A model generated the notes under the pieces. That model ran no database searches and was not told where the DNA came from. It saw only the letters and a program-made list of their open reading frames with translations. Both the position numbers and the translations under genes were made by a program. From contig NZ_JQJY01000003.1 of assembly GCF_000745775.1 (NCBI RefSeq), positions 434,001 to 498,000 of the forward strand: a stretch of 64,000 nt of DNA, written 5' to 3'. Below, piece after piece: positions 8,081 to 16,639 of the stretch. Position 1 is the first letter of the stretch. Every line of letters starts with the position of its first letter. Source of the DNA: Flavobacterium sp. ASV13 (GTDB lineage Bacteria; Bacteroidota; Bacteroidia; Flavobacteriales; Flavobacteriaceae).

Positions 8081-9178
8081 ATGAAAAAATTTCTATTCTT
8101 TTTTTTAGCAGTTGTGATTAGTTTATCAAGCCAATCTATTTTTTCGCAATCTGGTGACGATGCACCAGCTTTGAATCTTCCAGGAGACAATCTTGACCTT
8201 TATGCTGTATTGACGTTATTTCAAAAATCAAAAACTATTGAAGAATTTGAAACAGCGTTAAATAAAAAAGAAACCGGAATTAATAATCTGGATCTTAATC
8301 TGGATAAAAAAGTAGATTTTATAAAAGTCACTACGACGAAAAAAGATAATTCTTTCACATTTGTACTTCAGGATGCAGTCAGCAAAACTGAAACACAGGA
8401 TGTCGCTGTCATTTTAGTAAATAAAGATAAAAACGGAAAAGTTTCTATTCAATGTGTTGGAGATGAAGATCTTTATGGTAAAAATTATGTTATTGAGCCA
8501 AAAAGTACGCCTGCAGTTACTGCAAATCCAGCTTATCAGGGTTCCAATCCTGTTACTGTAAGTGCCCCTGCAACAACAGTAGTGGTCGAATCGGCTCCCA
8601 TAGTTCAATATGTTTATTCACCAGCTTACGTACCCTATTATCCTCCTTATTATTACGGTTACTATCCTCCTTATTTTGCAGCATTTACAGTTCTTGCAGT
8701 TGGTATTTATCGTCATAATAACTGGTATCATGGCGGTTATTATGGAGGGCATTACAGCCGTAATACAGTAATTATCAACAACAATAATAGAAATAGTATC
8801 AATCATTACAATAACAATAGAAACAGATCCAATACGGTCGCTAACAATAATAGAAATGGAAACTATGGAAATCGCGCCGGCAATACAGGCGTTTCAAACC
8901 GAATGTCAAATGGATCAGGAAACAGAGCCGGAGTATCTGACAGAGCTTCAAACGGAACCGGGAATCGTGGATCAGGAGTATCAGACAGATCTTCTGTAAA
9001 TCGTCCTTCAGCAGGAACATCAGATAGATCTTTTGATCGTCCATCAACATCAAATCGCAGTTCTTCAAACCTTAATTCTGGTGGTCGTACAAGATCAGGC
9101 GGAAGCGGATTTAGCGGTGGAGGCGGTGGTTTTCACGGCGGTGGAGGCGGCTTTGGAGGCGGCGGACGCAGACGATAA
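8081..9178 (+). CDS. Secreted Asn/Gly/Ser-rich protein with Tyr-Pro central segment
   Basis: This 365-residue protein has a signal peptide (MKKFLFFFLAVVISLSSQSIFSQ). Residues about 25-150 form an ordered domain (LDLYAVLTLFQKSKTIEEFETAL). A Tyr/Pro stretch follows (YYPPYYYGYYPP, about 187-200), then a hydrophobic segment (AAFTVLAVGIY) and a low-complexity C-terminus of Asn/Arg then Ser/Arg/Gly ending in GGGGGFGGGGRRR. The Gly tail resembles surface proteins found across Flavobacteriia. The function is not recognised. It is a single gene ending at a strong terminator. The low-complexity half could vary in length by repeat slippage. Confidence 0.78.
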   Translation: MKKFLFFFLAVVISLSSQSIFSQSGDDAPALNLPGDNLDLYAVLTLFQKSKTIEEFETALNKKETGINNLDLNLDKKVDFIKVTTTKKDNSFTFVLQDAVSKTETQDVAVILVNKDKNGKVSIQCVGDEDLYGKNYVIEPKSTPAVTANPAYQGSNPVTVSAPATTVVVESAPIVQYVYSPAYVPYYPPYYYGYYPPYFAAFTVLAVGIYRHNNWYHGGYYGGHYSRNTVIINNNNRNSINHYNNNRNRSNTVANNNRNGNYGNRAGNTGVSNRMSNGSGNRAGVSDRASNGTGNRGSGVSDRSSVNRPSAGTSDRSFDRPSTSNRSSSNLNSGGRTRSGGSGFSGGGGGFHGGGGGFGGGGRRR

Positions 9179-9194
9179 AAAAACGTTTTAAAAT

Positions 9195-9236
9195 AAAAAG
9201 GTGATTGAATAAATTTTATTCAATCACCTTTTTATT
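9195..9236. terminator. Strong bidirectional terminator
   Basis: A long stem pairs AAAAAGGTGATTGAAT (from 9196) with its complement ending near 9234, with a short AT loop and A/T runs on both sides. It lies between the convergent genes ending at 9178 and 9253. Confidence 0.9.
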
Positions 9237-9252
9237 TATATAGTATCTTGTT

Positions 9253-9732
9253 TTAGTTAGGCGCTGTATCAGAAGCACTCATATCTCTAACGCATACATA
9301 TTTGCCCTCTTTCTTTTCAAACAAACTCATATAATTTCCAGTTGCAATAGTTGCATTTGTCGAATCAACTACGGTATAAGCACCAGTTTCAACAACTTGA
9401 TTTCCGTCAGTCGAAACAAAAACTTCATTTGTTCTAAATGAAATTTTATTCGAATTTGCTACTGCGTCAGCTATTAAGAATTCAACAATCGCTGCTTTTC
9501 CAACTAATGGTGGACGATTCTGAAAAAAAGTTGTAGCATTGTCATCGTAGTAACCGATGCTTTTTATTTCGCCAGAATTATAAACCGCAGCAAATTCATT
9601 TTCTTTAGCCTGAATTTCCTTTTTTATCGCTTCTTTATCAACTACGACAGGTTCTTCTTTTTTTGTATTGCAGGCAAAGACAGAAGTTAAAATACCCAAC
9701 AATAAAATTTCTTTTAAGAGATTGTTTTTCAT
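9253..9732 (-). CDS. NTF2-like (SnoaL/DUF4440-type) lipoprotein
   Basis: This 159-residue protein has a lipoprotein signal peptide with the lipobox LTSVFAC at about residue 21. An alpha+beta NTF2-like domain follows: a first helix IKKEIQAKENEFAAVYNSG, then FFQNRPPLVGKAAIVEFL, and strands ending in YMSLFEKKEGKYVCVRDMS. Family members bind small molecules or act as accessory domains; catalytic residues are not obvious. It is monocistronic between a shared terminator and a 404-bp upstream gap. It is likely exported and anchored in a membrane. Confidence 0.82.
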   Translation of the reverse strand: MKNNLLKEILLLGILTSVFACNTKKEEPVVVDKEAIKKEIQAKENEFAAVYNSGEIKSIGYYDDNATTFFQNRPPLVGKAAIVEFLIADAVANSNKISFRTNEVFVSTDGNQVVETGAYTVVDSTNATIATGNYMSLFEKKEGKYVCVRDMSASDTAPN

Positions 9733-10136
9733 ATATTTAAGGATTTAAAACTATACCTTAAAAGTACTTATAAAAATTAAAATATCAAGTTATTTCGCAT
9801 AAAAATATCATTTAGGGAAATCTGAAATTTTAAAAACATTTTATTATATTCAAATGAATTGCAACAACTTAGATAAAATCATATCGCTTTGTCAATATTT
9901 TTGCATCATACAAAGAAGTTATTAGCGCAATATTTATTCGTTGTCGAAAAAATAGCCCTATATTAGCAGTATAAAAAGCATATTATTGACAATAAATTAA
10001 CCAAAGCCTTGTTTAAATGATAAGAAATTGGCAATACATTATCAAAAACAACTGAAGCACATTGGCTTACATTTAATCGTAGATTCTTTTTCGCGGCAAA
10101 TATGCTTTCAATTTAATTTTACTTCCATCAATAAAA
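9733..10136. other. Divergent intergenic region, 404 bp
   Basis: An AT-rich promoter region between the lipoprotein gene (minus) and the response regulator gene (plus). A loose inverted repeat (CTTTGT at 9889 and ACAAAG at 9910) is the only symmetry noticed. No gene or convincing box was found. Confidence 0.35.
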
Positions 10137-10586
10137 ATGAATAAAAAACATTACAATATTTTACTAGCAGATGATGATGATGATGACTGCTCTTTTTTTA
10201 GAGAAGCAATCGACGAATTGAAGCTTCCTGTAACTCTTGTAACAGTACATGATGGTGTACAATTAATGGATTATTTAAAAGCCAATTCTCCGAACGCTTT
10301 ACCCGATATTCTTTTTTTGGATCTTAATATGCCACGTAAAAATGGTCATGAATGTCTTAAAGAAATTAAGGAACTTAGCGAGTTTGACACACTTCCTGTC
10401 ATTATTTTTTCAACTTCTTTAGATATTGAAATTGTTGATTTGATGTACCAAAAAGGAGCTACACATTACATCCGAAAACCCGGCGAATTTGCTAAACTAA
10501 AAACGGTGATCAACAATGCTTTGACTACAACTGTCGAAAACAATCAAAAACAGCCTGCGCGGGAACAATTTGTTCTTCAGCCGTAA
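10137..10586 (+). CDS. Single-domain response regulator (CheY/Rcp1-like)
   Basis: This 149-residue protein is a lone receiver domain. The acidic cluster ADDDDDD (residues 11-17) follows strand 1, the phospho-accepting Asp62 lies in FLDLNMP, FSTS near residue 91 supplies the conserved Ser/Thr, and Lys114 is in YIRKPGEF. The short acidic loop and the neighbouring kinase resemble Rcp1-type regulators that pair with phytochrome or PAS kinases. The kinase gene begins 11 bp downstream, so the two probably form one unit. There is no output domain, so it acts by protein contacts or as a phosphorelay intermediate. Confidence 0.92.
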   Translation: MNKKHYNILLADDDDDDCSFFREAIDELKLPVTLVTVHDGVQLMDYLKANSPNALPDILFLDLNMPRKNGHECLKEIKELSEFDTLPVIIFSTSLDIEIVDLMYQKGATHYIRKPGEFAKLKTVINNALTTTVENNQKQPAREQFVLQP

Positions 10587-10597
10587 TTTTTTCAGGA

Positions 10598-13500
10598 ATG
10601 AGCCATAAAAACAGGGAACATTATTTTATAGCCAATGGCGGTGAAATGGGCGAATTAATGCGATCCAAAGACTGGAGTAAAACCTCATTAGGCGATCCTG
10701 ATTTATGGCCTCAAAGTCTGCGAACGATGGTTTCGGTAATACTCAGCAATCCATTCGGGATGTACATTGCCTGGGGAAATGATTTTACCCAAATTTATAA
10801 TGATGCCTTTCGCCCTATTTTAGGCGCAACAAAACATCCTGAAGCTTTAGGAATAAGTTCAAAAGAAACATTTGCAGAAATTTGGGACACAATTGGCCCC
10901 ATGTTTAAAGATGTAATGAAAGGAAACGCAGTCAGTTCTCCCGATTTTATGGTTATTTTAAACCGAAATGGTTATGACGAAGAATGTTATTTTGACTTTT
11001 CATACAGCCCAATTAAAAAAGAAGATGGCGAAGTTGGCGGAATTTTGGTAACTGTAATTGAAACGACTGAAAAAAATGAAAAACTTTTAGCACAATCGAA
11101 AGTAAGGGAAAGCGAGCAGAAAATAAGACAATTGGTCGAAAATGCACCATTCCCAATTGGTGTTTATACAGGTAAAGAAAAACGCATTGAACTTGCCAAT
11201 CAAGCCATTATGGATGTTTGGGGAAAGGGCAATGATGTTGTTGGGAAATTATATACAGAAATTTTACCTGAACTTGACAATCAATCCGTTTTTGAACAAA
11301 TAAATACTGTTTTTGAAACTGGACAATCATTTCATACAAAAAATGCCCGCATTGATCTTACAATGAACGGCGTTTTGGAAAGCTTTTATTTTAACTACAG
11401 TTTTACACCTCTTTACGATATAAATGGCAAAATTTATGGCGTAATGAATACGGCTGCAGATATTACAGATCTGCATCTTGCAACAAAAAAAATAGAAGAA
11501 GCTGACAAGCGTTTTCGCAACACTGTAAAACAGGCTCCGGTAGGAATTACTATTTTACGCGGACCTGATTTTATGGTTGAAATGGCCAATGATGCTTATT
11601 TAAAGATTATTGATCGGGAGGAAAATACTTTTGTTGGCAAACCGCTGTTTGAATCCTTGCCAGAGGTTAAAGAAAGTGTAAACAAACTTCTAAACGACGT
11701 TTTGACAACCGGAATTCCTTTTCATGGAAATGAAGTTCCAATTCCTTTAAAACGCTACGGAAAACTTGATATTTCTTATTTTGACTTTCTTTATAATCCG
11801 CTGAAAGAGGAAAATGGGGAAATCTCAGGAATTATTGTTACCGTTACTGAAGTAAGCGAAAAAGTTGAGGCCAGAAAAAAAATCGAACTCAATGAAGAAA
11901 GACTGAAAATTATTGTAGAAGCCAGCGAACTTGGTACTTGGGAATTAAATGTAAAAGAAAAACAAGTTCATTATTCGCAACGTTATTTGGAAATTGTAAC
12001 CGGAAATAAAGAAAATGTCAATTTAACTCACGAACAAATTCTTACCTACGTTCATCCAGACGATTTAGAAATACGAAATCTGGCATATAATGAAGCACTT
12101 CTTACTGGAGTTATAAATTATGAATTAAGAGTAATCTGGAAGGACAATTCGATTCATTGGGTTGAAGCCAAAGGAAAAGTCTTTTTTGATGCCAATAAAA
12201 ATCCGGAAAAACTTCTGGGCACTGTCAGAGATATTACAGACGAGAAAAATCATCAGCAGGAACTAGAAAAAAGCGAGAAACGTTTTCGTTCTTTAGCGGA
12301 GAGTATTCCGCAATTAATTTGGGAAACAGACGAAAAAGGAAATTCCTTATTTGCCTCTGGAAAATGGTTTGAATACACCGGAATTTATCCAAAAGGTGAA
12401 GAAGAATGGAGAAGCATGATTCATCCTGATGATTACGAAGAAAATGCCCGGATTTGGAGCCATAGCCTTGCAACAGGAGAAATTTACCGATGCGATGTTC
12501 GAATCAAGAGAAATGATGGTATTTACAGATGGCATGCTGTAATTGGTGAGCCGATTTTAAACGAAGAAAATAAAATTATAAAATGGGTTGGCGCTTTTAC
12601 TGATATTCATACTGAAAAAGCATTTACAAATGAACTTGAACAACAAGTAACGGCAAGAACAAAAGAACTGATTTTAATGAACGAATCACTTCAAAAAAGT
12701 GAAGAACGTTATCATTTAATGGTTGAAGAAGTTCAGGATTACGCCATTTTATACCTTAATCACGAAGGAATTGTTGAAAACTGGAATCTTGGCGCGCAAA
12801 AAATAAAAGGTTATAAAGCGGACGAAATTATTGGGAAAAACTTTTCAGAATTTTACACCGAAACTGACCGAAAAAACAATCTTCCTCAGACTTTATTGAA
12901 CCTTGCGATTCAAAAAGGAAAAGCAAGTCACGAAGGATGGCGCGTTCGCAAAGACAAAACCCTTTTTTGGGCAAATGTAACAATTACAGCTGTTCATAAT
13001 AAAAAAAATCAGGTTATTGGTTTTTCAAAAATGACACATGACTTGACGGATAAAAAAACTGCCGATGACAAGCTGAAATTAAATGCCTTAGAACTTGAAC
13101 AGAAAAACAAAGAACTTGAAAAAATGAATCAGGAACTTCAGTCTTTCGCTTATATTTCAAGTCATGATTTGCAGGAACCGTTGCGCAAAATCCAGACTTT
13201 TGCGACACAGATTATGGAGAAAGAATCGGAAAATTTATCTGATTATGGAAAAGATAAATTTAAACGAATGCAAAATGCAGCACAACGCATGCAAACGCTT
13301 ATCAACGATTTACTTTCTTATTCCAAAACAAATGTTCAGGAAAGAATTTTTGAAAAAACGAATATTGGCAAAATTATAAATGAAGTAAAAGAGGATTTAA
13401 AAGAAGAAATTGAACAAAAAAATGCCAGAATTGAAAGCCTGAAAAATTGCGAAGCGAAGATTATTCCGTTTCAATTTAGACAACTTTTGTACAATTTAGT

Positions 13501-13840
13501 GAGCAATTCTCTTAAATTTTCAAATCCTGAAAATCCGATTGTCATTAAAATTAATAGTGAAATCGCTAAAGGTTCGGCTTTAAATAATCAAAATTTAGAA
13601 GCAGAAATTAACTACTGTCACATCAGGATTGAAGATAACGGAATTGGTTTTGAACAGCAATACAGCTCTAAAATTTTTGAAGTTTTTCAGCGTCTTCACG
13701 GAAAACTCGAATATACCGGAACCGGAATTGGTCTTGCTATCGTAAAGAAAATCGTAGACAATCATAACGGAATCATCACGGCCAAAGGCGAATTGAATAA
13801 AGGAGCTGTTTTTGACATTTATATTCCGGCGAACTATTAA
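10598..13840 (+). CDS. Multi-PAS sensor histidine kinase
   Basis: This 1080-residue protein has no clear signal peptide or membrane segment, so it is a cytoplasmic sensor. About six PAS-type domains run from residue 45 to 820: the first around WGNDFTQIYNDAFRPILG, others near NAPFPIGVYTG, QAPVGITIL, ASELGTWELN, SIPQLIWETD and VQDYAILYL, several with PAC ends such as GVMNTAADITD. A coiled coil (about 822-850) leads into a HisKA domain with His856 in YISSHDLQEPLRK, then a HATPase with N-box LLYNLVSNSLKFS and G boxes DNGIGFEQ and GTGIGLAIVKK. It sits 11 bp after the lone receiver, its likely partner. The signal is unknown. Confidence 0.93.
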   Translation: MSHKNREHYFIANGGEMGELMRSKDWSKTSLGDPDLWPQSLRTMVSVILSNPFGMYIAWGNDFTQIYNDAFRPILGATKHPEALGISSKETFAEIWDTIGPMFKDVMKGNAVSSPDFMVILNRNGYDEECYFDFSYSPIKKEDGEVGGILVTVIETTEKNEKLLAQSKVRESEQKIRQLVENAPFPIGVYTGKEKRIELANQAIMDVWGKGNDVVGKLYTEILPELDNQSVFEQINTVFETGQSFHTKNARIDLTMNGVLESFYFNYSFTPLYDINGKIYGVMNTAADITDLHLATKKIEEADKRFRNTVKQAPVGITILRGPDFMVEMANDAYLKIIDREENTFVGKPLFESLPEVKESVNKLLNDVLTTGIPFHGNEVPIPLKRYGKLDISYFDFLYNPLKEENGEISGIIVTVTEVSEKVEARKKIELNEERLKIIVEASELGTWELNVKEKQVHYSQRYLEIVTGNKENVNLTHEQILTYVHPDDLEIRNLAYNEALLTGVINYELRVIWKDNSIHWVEAKGKVFFDANKNPEKLLGTVRDITDEKNHQQELEKSEKRFRSLAESIPQLIWETDEKGNSLFASGKWFEYTGIYPKGEEEWRSMIHPDDYEENARIWSHSLATGEIYRCDVRIKRNDGIYRWHAVIGEPILNEENKIIKWVGAFTDIHTEKAFTNELEQQVTARTKELILMNESLQKSEERYHLMVEEVQDYAILYLNHEGIVENWNLGAQKIKGYKADEIIGKNFSEFYTETDRKNNLPQTLLNLAIQKGKASHEGWRVRKDKTLFWANVTITAVHNKKNQVIGFSKMTHDLTDKKTADDKLKLNALELEQKNKELEKMNQELQSFAYISSHDLQEPLRKIQTFATQIMEKESENLSDYGKDKFKRMQNAAQRMQTLINDLLSYSKTNVQERIFEKTNIGKIINEVKEDLKEEIEQKNARIESLKNCEAKIIPFQFRQLLYNLVSNSLKFSNPENPIVIKINSEIAKGSALNNQNLEAEINYCHIRIEDNGIGFEQQYSSKIFEVFQRLHGKLEYTGTGIGLAIVKKIVDNHNGIITAKGELNKGAVFDIYIPANY

Positions 13841-13879
13841 AGTTTATCAAAAGCAAATCTTATTTATAATTTAAAATCT

Positions 13880-14272
13880 ATGAGAAAGCTATTTTTTACC
13901 CTGCCGTTGCTGTTTTTTGTTTCAGCACTTTTTTCACAAACTCAAGATCCTTCATCAAAACGCATTTTAGGAAATTGGTATTCGAACACCATCCGAACGA
14001 CAAAATGGGTTTTTACACAGGATGGAAAACTTTACAACTACGACAAAGACATAATGAAAGTGATGTATAAATATTCTATATCAAACAGCTGTCAGAACAA
14101 TTCAAGTGATACTTCTGAATTTATAACCTTAAGAGACAGAGACGGCGATGAGTATTGCTTTAAAATAAATGGAGTAAATGAAAACAAAAATGGCGTTTTA
14201 TCACTTACCAATATGAGCAATATGCAAACATTGATTTTTGTAAACGATGTAAATTTGAAGATTGCACAGTAG
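13880..14272 (+). CDS. Small secreted protein, lipocalin-like pattern
   Basis: This 130-residue protein has a signal peptide (MRKLFFTLPLLFFVSALFSQ). The rest is strand-rich, with RILGNWYSN at residues 29-37 resembling the GxW start of lipocalin-like domains, and WVFTQDGKLYNYDK. Two Cys (SCQNN and EYCFK) could pair. It follows the PAS kinase by 39 bp on the same strand and may be read through from it. The function is not recognised. Confidence 0.7.
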   Translation: MRKLFFTLPLLFFVSALFSQTQDPSSKRILGNWYSNTIRTTKWVFTQDGKLYNYDKDIMKVMYKYSISNSCQNNSSDTSEFITLRDRDGDEYCFKINGVNENKNGVLSLTNMSNMQTLIFVNDVNLKIAQ

Positions 14273-14288
14273 TAAAGAAGAAAGAGCC

Positions 14289-14399
14289 AAGATGAAAGAA
14301 CCAAGATGAAAGAACCAAGATGAAAGAACCAAGATGAAAGAACCAAGATGAAAGAACCAAGATGAAAGAATCAAGATGAAAGAATCAAGAAGAAAGAAG
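14289..14399 (+). repeat. 14-bp tandem repeat array
   Basis: Seven full head-to-tail copies of AAGATGAAAGAACC (14289-14386; the last two carry TC instead of CC) are preceded by a partial copy from 14281 and followed by a degenerate one to 14399. It lies just after the stop of the secreted protein gene. Because 14 is not a multiple of 3, the unit is unlikely to be selected as coding. Related fragments occur at 5227-5262 and 5409-5455. Confidence 0.93.
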
Positions 14400-14441
14400 T
14401 TTTCGCTAATTCATTTTTCTTAATCGGATAATTTTAAAATA

Positions 14442-14478
14442 AAAGCAGGATTTCTTTGTTTGAAATCCTGCTTTCTTT
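14442..14478. terminator. Bidirectional terminator
   Basis: A 12-bp stem pairs AAAGCAGGATTT (14442-14453) with its complement at 14463-14474, with a 9-nt loop and flanking A/T runs. It lies just beyond the end of the SGNH esterase gene (14486, minus) and downstream of the tandem array (plus). Confidence 0.88.
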
Positions 14479-14485
14479 TTGATCT

Positions 14486-16405
14486 TTATTTATCTAAACT
14501 TCCCTCAAAAGGCGAAGCTGGTAAATTTTCTTTATTATATAAATTTGCCTCGACTGGATTGTCTGCCCACGCATATCTAACTTTTACTGGTTTTGAAATA
14601 GTTTCATTCCAAACTTTGACTTTATTGTTTTCGATAACAGCGCTTGCCCAAACAAATTTTCCGTCGCTTCCTGCAATTTCAAAACCTTTCAAACTTGTGT
14701 TATTTTTAGCTATTAACCCGCTTCCTGTGTCCGTAAAAGACAAAATAAGTTGATTTCCTTTTTGTTCCATCGATTTAAAAAGTGGTCCTGAAGAAACTAT
14801 ATTTTTTTCTCCATAAGCCACTTTTCTGGCTTGTAAAGCCAATCTTTTTCCGACATCGTATTTATTTAGTGGATGAATGTCATTCCATTCCCCTAAATCA
14901 ATAATTACTGCCATTCCTGTATTTGGAACTGCTAAAATATTTTTTTGCTGTTGTCTTAAAGCTGCCCAATTGCTTTCAGCTGGTTCTGTTTTTGGTTCCA
15001 TAAAATTTGCCAACTGAACATATAAAAACGGAAAATCACCCTGCCTCCACTCTGTTCTCCAGCTTGTGATTAAGGTTTCCATAAGTGCTGCATATTCCTG
15101 AGGTTTTTTAGTGCTTGATTCTCCCTGATACCAAAGCACGCCTTTTATTGCGTAATTTTTCAAAGGCGCAATCATAGCATTATAAAGTCCGACAGGTTTC
15201 CATCTAATAAAAGTTGGCGGTGGCAAAGGAGGCATTTTTACTCCTAATTTGTATTTCCATTCTCCTTTCAAATCAAGGGAATCTTTATCTAAAATCAATT
15301 GATAAGGTTTGTCTTCAACAAAACCACCTTTTCCGGAATTATTAATAACTCTGATTGCAATTTCATTTTTTCCTTCTTTTAAGAACTTTGGATCAAATGA
15401 ATATTTTCTCGGCGGATATAAATACGAAGTTGTTCCAACGAAATTTCCGTTAACATAAACTGAATCGGCATCTACAATTCTTCCTAAAATCAATTTTGCC
15501 GAAGAAGCTTTTAAATTTGATAAATTAACTTCTTTCCTAAACCAGACTGCTCCATTCGTTTTTTCTAAAGTATAGTCGCCCCAATATCCTGGAATATTCA
15601 TAACCGGCCAATCAATATCATCGAAATCTGCTTTTGCCCATTGTTTTTTCAAACCCTCATCCTGACGATTTACTTCAGAATACCAGTTGCTGCTGATTTT
15701 TCTGTCGTTTGCTTCGATTTGTGCACCTAAAGTTCCGTCTTTGAATTTCTGGTATTCGGCATCATAATCAGGGAATTTTTTAATGGCATCGGCGCTAAGC
15801 CAAGATTCAGCCGGAGAACCTCCTAAAGCACTGTTGATTAATCCAATCGGAACATTATATTTTGCATAAATTTCGCTGGCAAAAAAATAGGCAACAGCTG
15901 AAAAACCCAAAATATTTGATGCGTTTGCTTCTTTCCATTCACCACTTGACAAATCAGTATTTTCTTTTGCAAACTCATATTGATCCGGCACTAAAAACTG
16001 TCTGATTTCTGAGTTATTTGCTTTTGCAATTACATCCCTGTATTTGTCTTTTACACGTTCCATAGGAAGTTCCATGTTCGACTGTCCGGAGCAAAGCCAA
16101 ACATCACCAAATAAAATGTTCTTTAAAACAATTGTATTGCTTGCCGTTAAAGTCATTTCATAAGGTCCGCCTGCTTTTTGAGAAGGCAATATAATTTCCC
16201 AATTTCCATTTTGTACGGCTGTGGCCTTAAACTTATTTTTGTTGAAAGCAATCTCAACTTTTTCATTAGGCGCTGCCCAACCCCAAATTTTCACTGGAAT
16301 ATCACGCTGCAAAACCATTCCGTCGCTAATCAACCTCGGGAGTTTTATTTGGGAATAAATGACCGAATAAAGAAGTAGGCTAATAAAAACTAGTACTTTT
16401 TTCAT
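14486..16405 (-). CDS. SGNH-type acetylesterase (sialate O-acetylesterase family) with inserted sugar-binding sandwich
   Basis: This 639-residue secreted enzyme begins MKKVLVFISLLLYSVIYSQ. The ATG at 16405 is chosen because it starts the signal peptide; the open frame upstream to 16561 runs through a terminator. The SGNH block I CSGQSNMELPM places the nucleophile at Ser109. The catalytic Asp/His pair fits DLGEWNDIHPLNK near the C-terminus. A beta-galactosidase-like jelly roll (WFRKEVNLSN to SVYVNGNFVG) is inserted in the middle. In a xylan locus the likely substrate is O-acetyl groups of acetylated xylan; this is inferred from context. It lies downstream of susD but is separated from it by a terminator. 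Confidence 0.86.
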   Translation of the reverse strand: MKKVLVFISLLLYSVIYSQIKLPRLISDGMVLQRDIPVKIWGWAAPNEKVEIAFNKNKFKATAVQNGNWEIILPSQKAGGPYEMTLTASNTIVLKNILFGDVWLCSGQSNMELPMERVKDKYRDVIAKANNSEIRQFLVPDQYEFAKENTDLSSGEWKEANASNILGFSAVAYFFASEIYAKYNVPIGLINSALGGSPAESWLSADAIKKFPDYDAEYQKFKDGTLGAQIEANDRKISSNWYSEVNRQDEGLKKQWAKADFDDIDWPVMNIPGYWGDYTLEKTNGAVWFRKEVNLSNLKASSAKLILGRIVDADSVYVNGNFVGTTSYLYPPRKYSFDPKFLKEGKNEIAIRVINNSGKGGFVEDKPYQLILDKDSLDLKGEWKYKLGVKMPPLPPPTFIRWKPVGLYNAMIAPLKNYAIKGVLWYQGESSTKKPQEYAALMETLITSWRTEWRQGDFPFLYVQLANFMEPKTEPAESNWAALRQQQKNILAVPNTGMAVIIDLGEWNDIHPLNKYDVGKRLALQARKVAYGEKNIVSSGPLFKSMEQKGNQLILSFTDTGSGLIAKNNTSLKGFEIAGSDGKFVWASAVIENNKVKVWNETISKPVKVRYAWADNPVEANLYNKENLPASPFEGSLDK

Positions 16406-16480
16406 TTTACAATTTATTTTTTCTGATTTAATTCTGAAATCATTTCTAAATATAATTATTCTGCCCGTATATCTGACAGC

Positions 16481-16513
16481 AAAAAGCCGAGAGGGCTCAA
16501 CTCTCGGCTTTTT
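16481..16513 (-). terminator. Terminator of the susCD transcript
   Basis: A perfect 13-bp stem pairs AAAAAGCCGAGAG (16481-16493) with its complement (16501-16513) around a 7-nt loop, with a T/A-rich end. It lies 127 bp past the end of susD and 76 bp before the esterase start, so it probably limits read-through from the highly expressed susCD pair. Confidence 0.9.
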
Positions 16514-16639
16514 ATAAAACAAATTGATTTGCAGTTCTAACCAATTCTGTAGAATAAACACTTACTTACAACTTTATCTAACTTAATTGCTGCTTTGATT
16601 TGTTTTATCATTTTATTTCCAGCATTAGGATTTTATTTC

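Noticed and set aside
8841..9068. Minus-strand frame inside the Asn/Gly-rich secreted protein gene
   Set aside because: It is a by-product of the skewed codon content of the low-complexity region.
14281..14399. Possible CRISPR array
   Set aside because: The units are directly adjacent with no spacers, the period is 14 bp, and no cas gene is near.
14460..14753. Plus-strand frame at the end of the SGNH gene
   Set aside because: It begins inside the terminator stem and is antisense to a well-supported enzyme.
16406..16561. Upstream extension of the SGNH esterase frame
   Set aside because: It reads through the susCD terminator hairpin, and the signal peptide begins at 16405.
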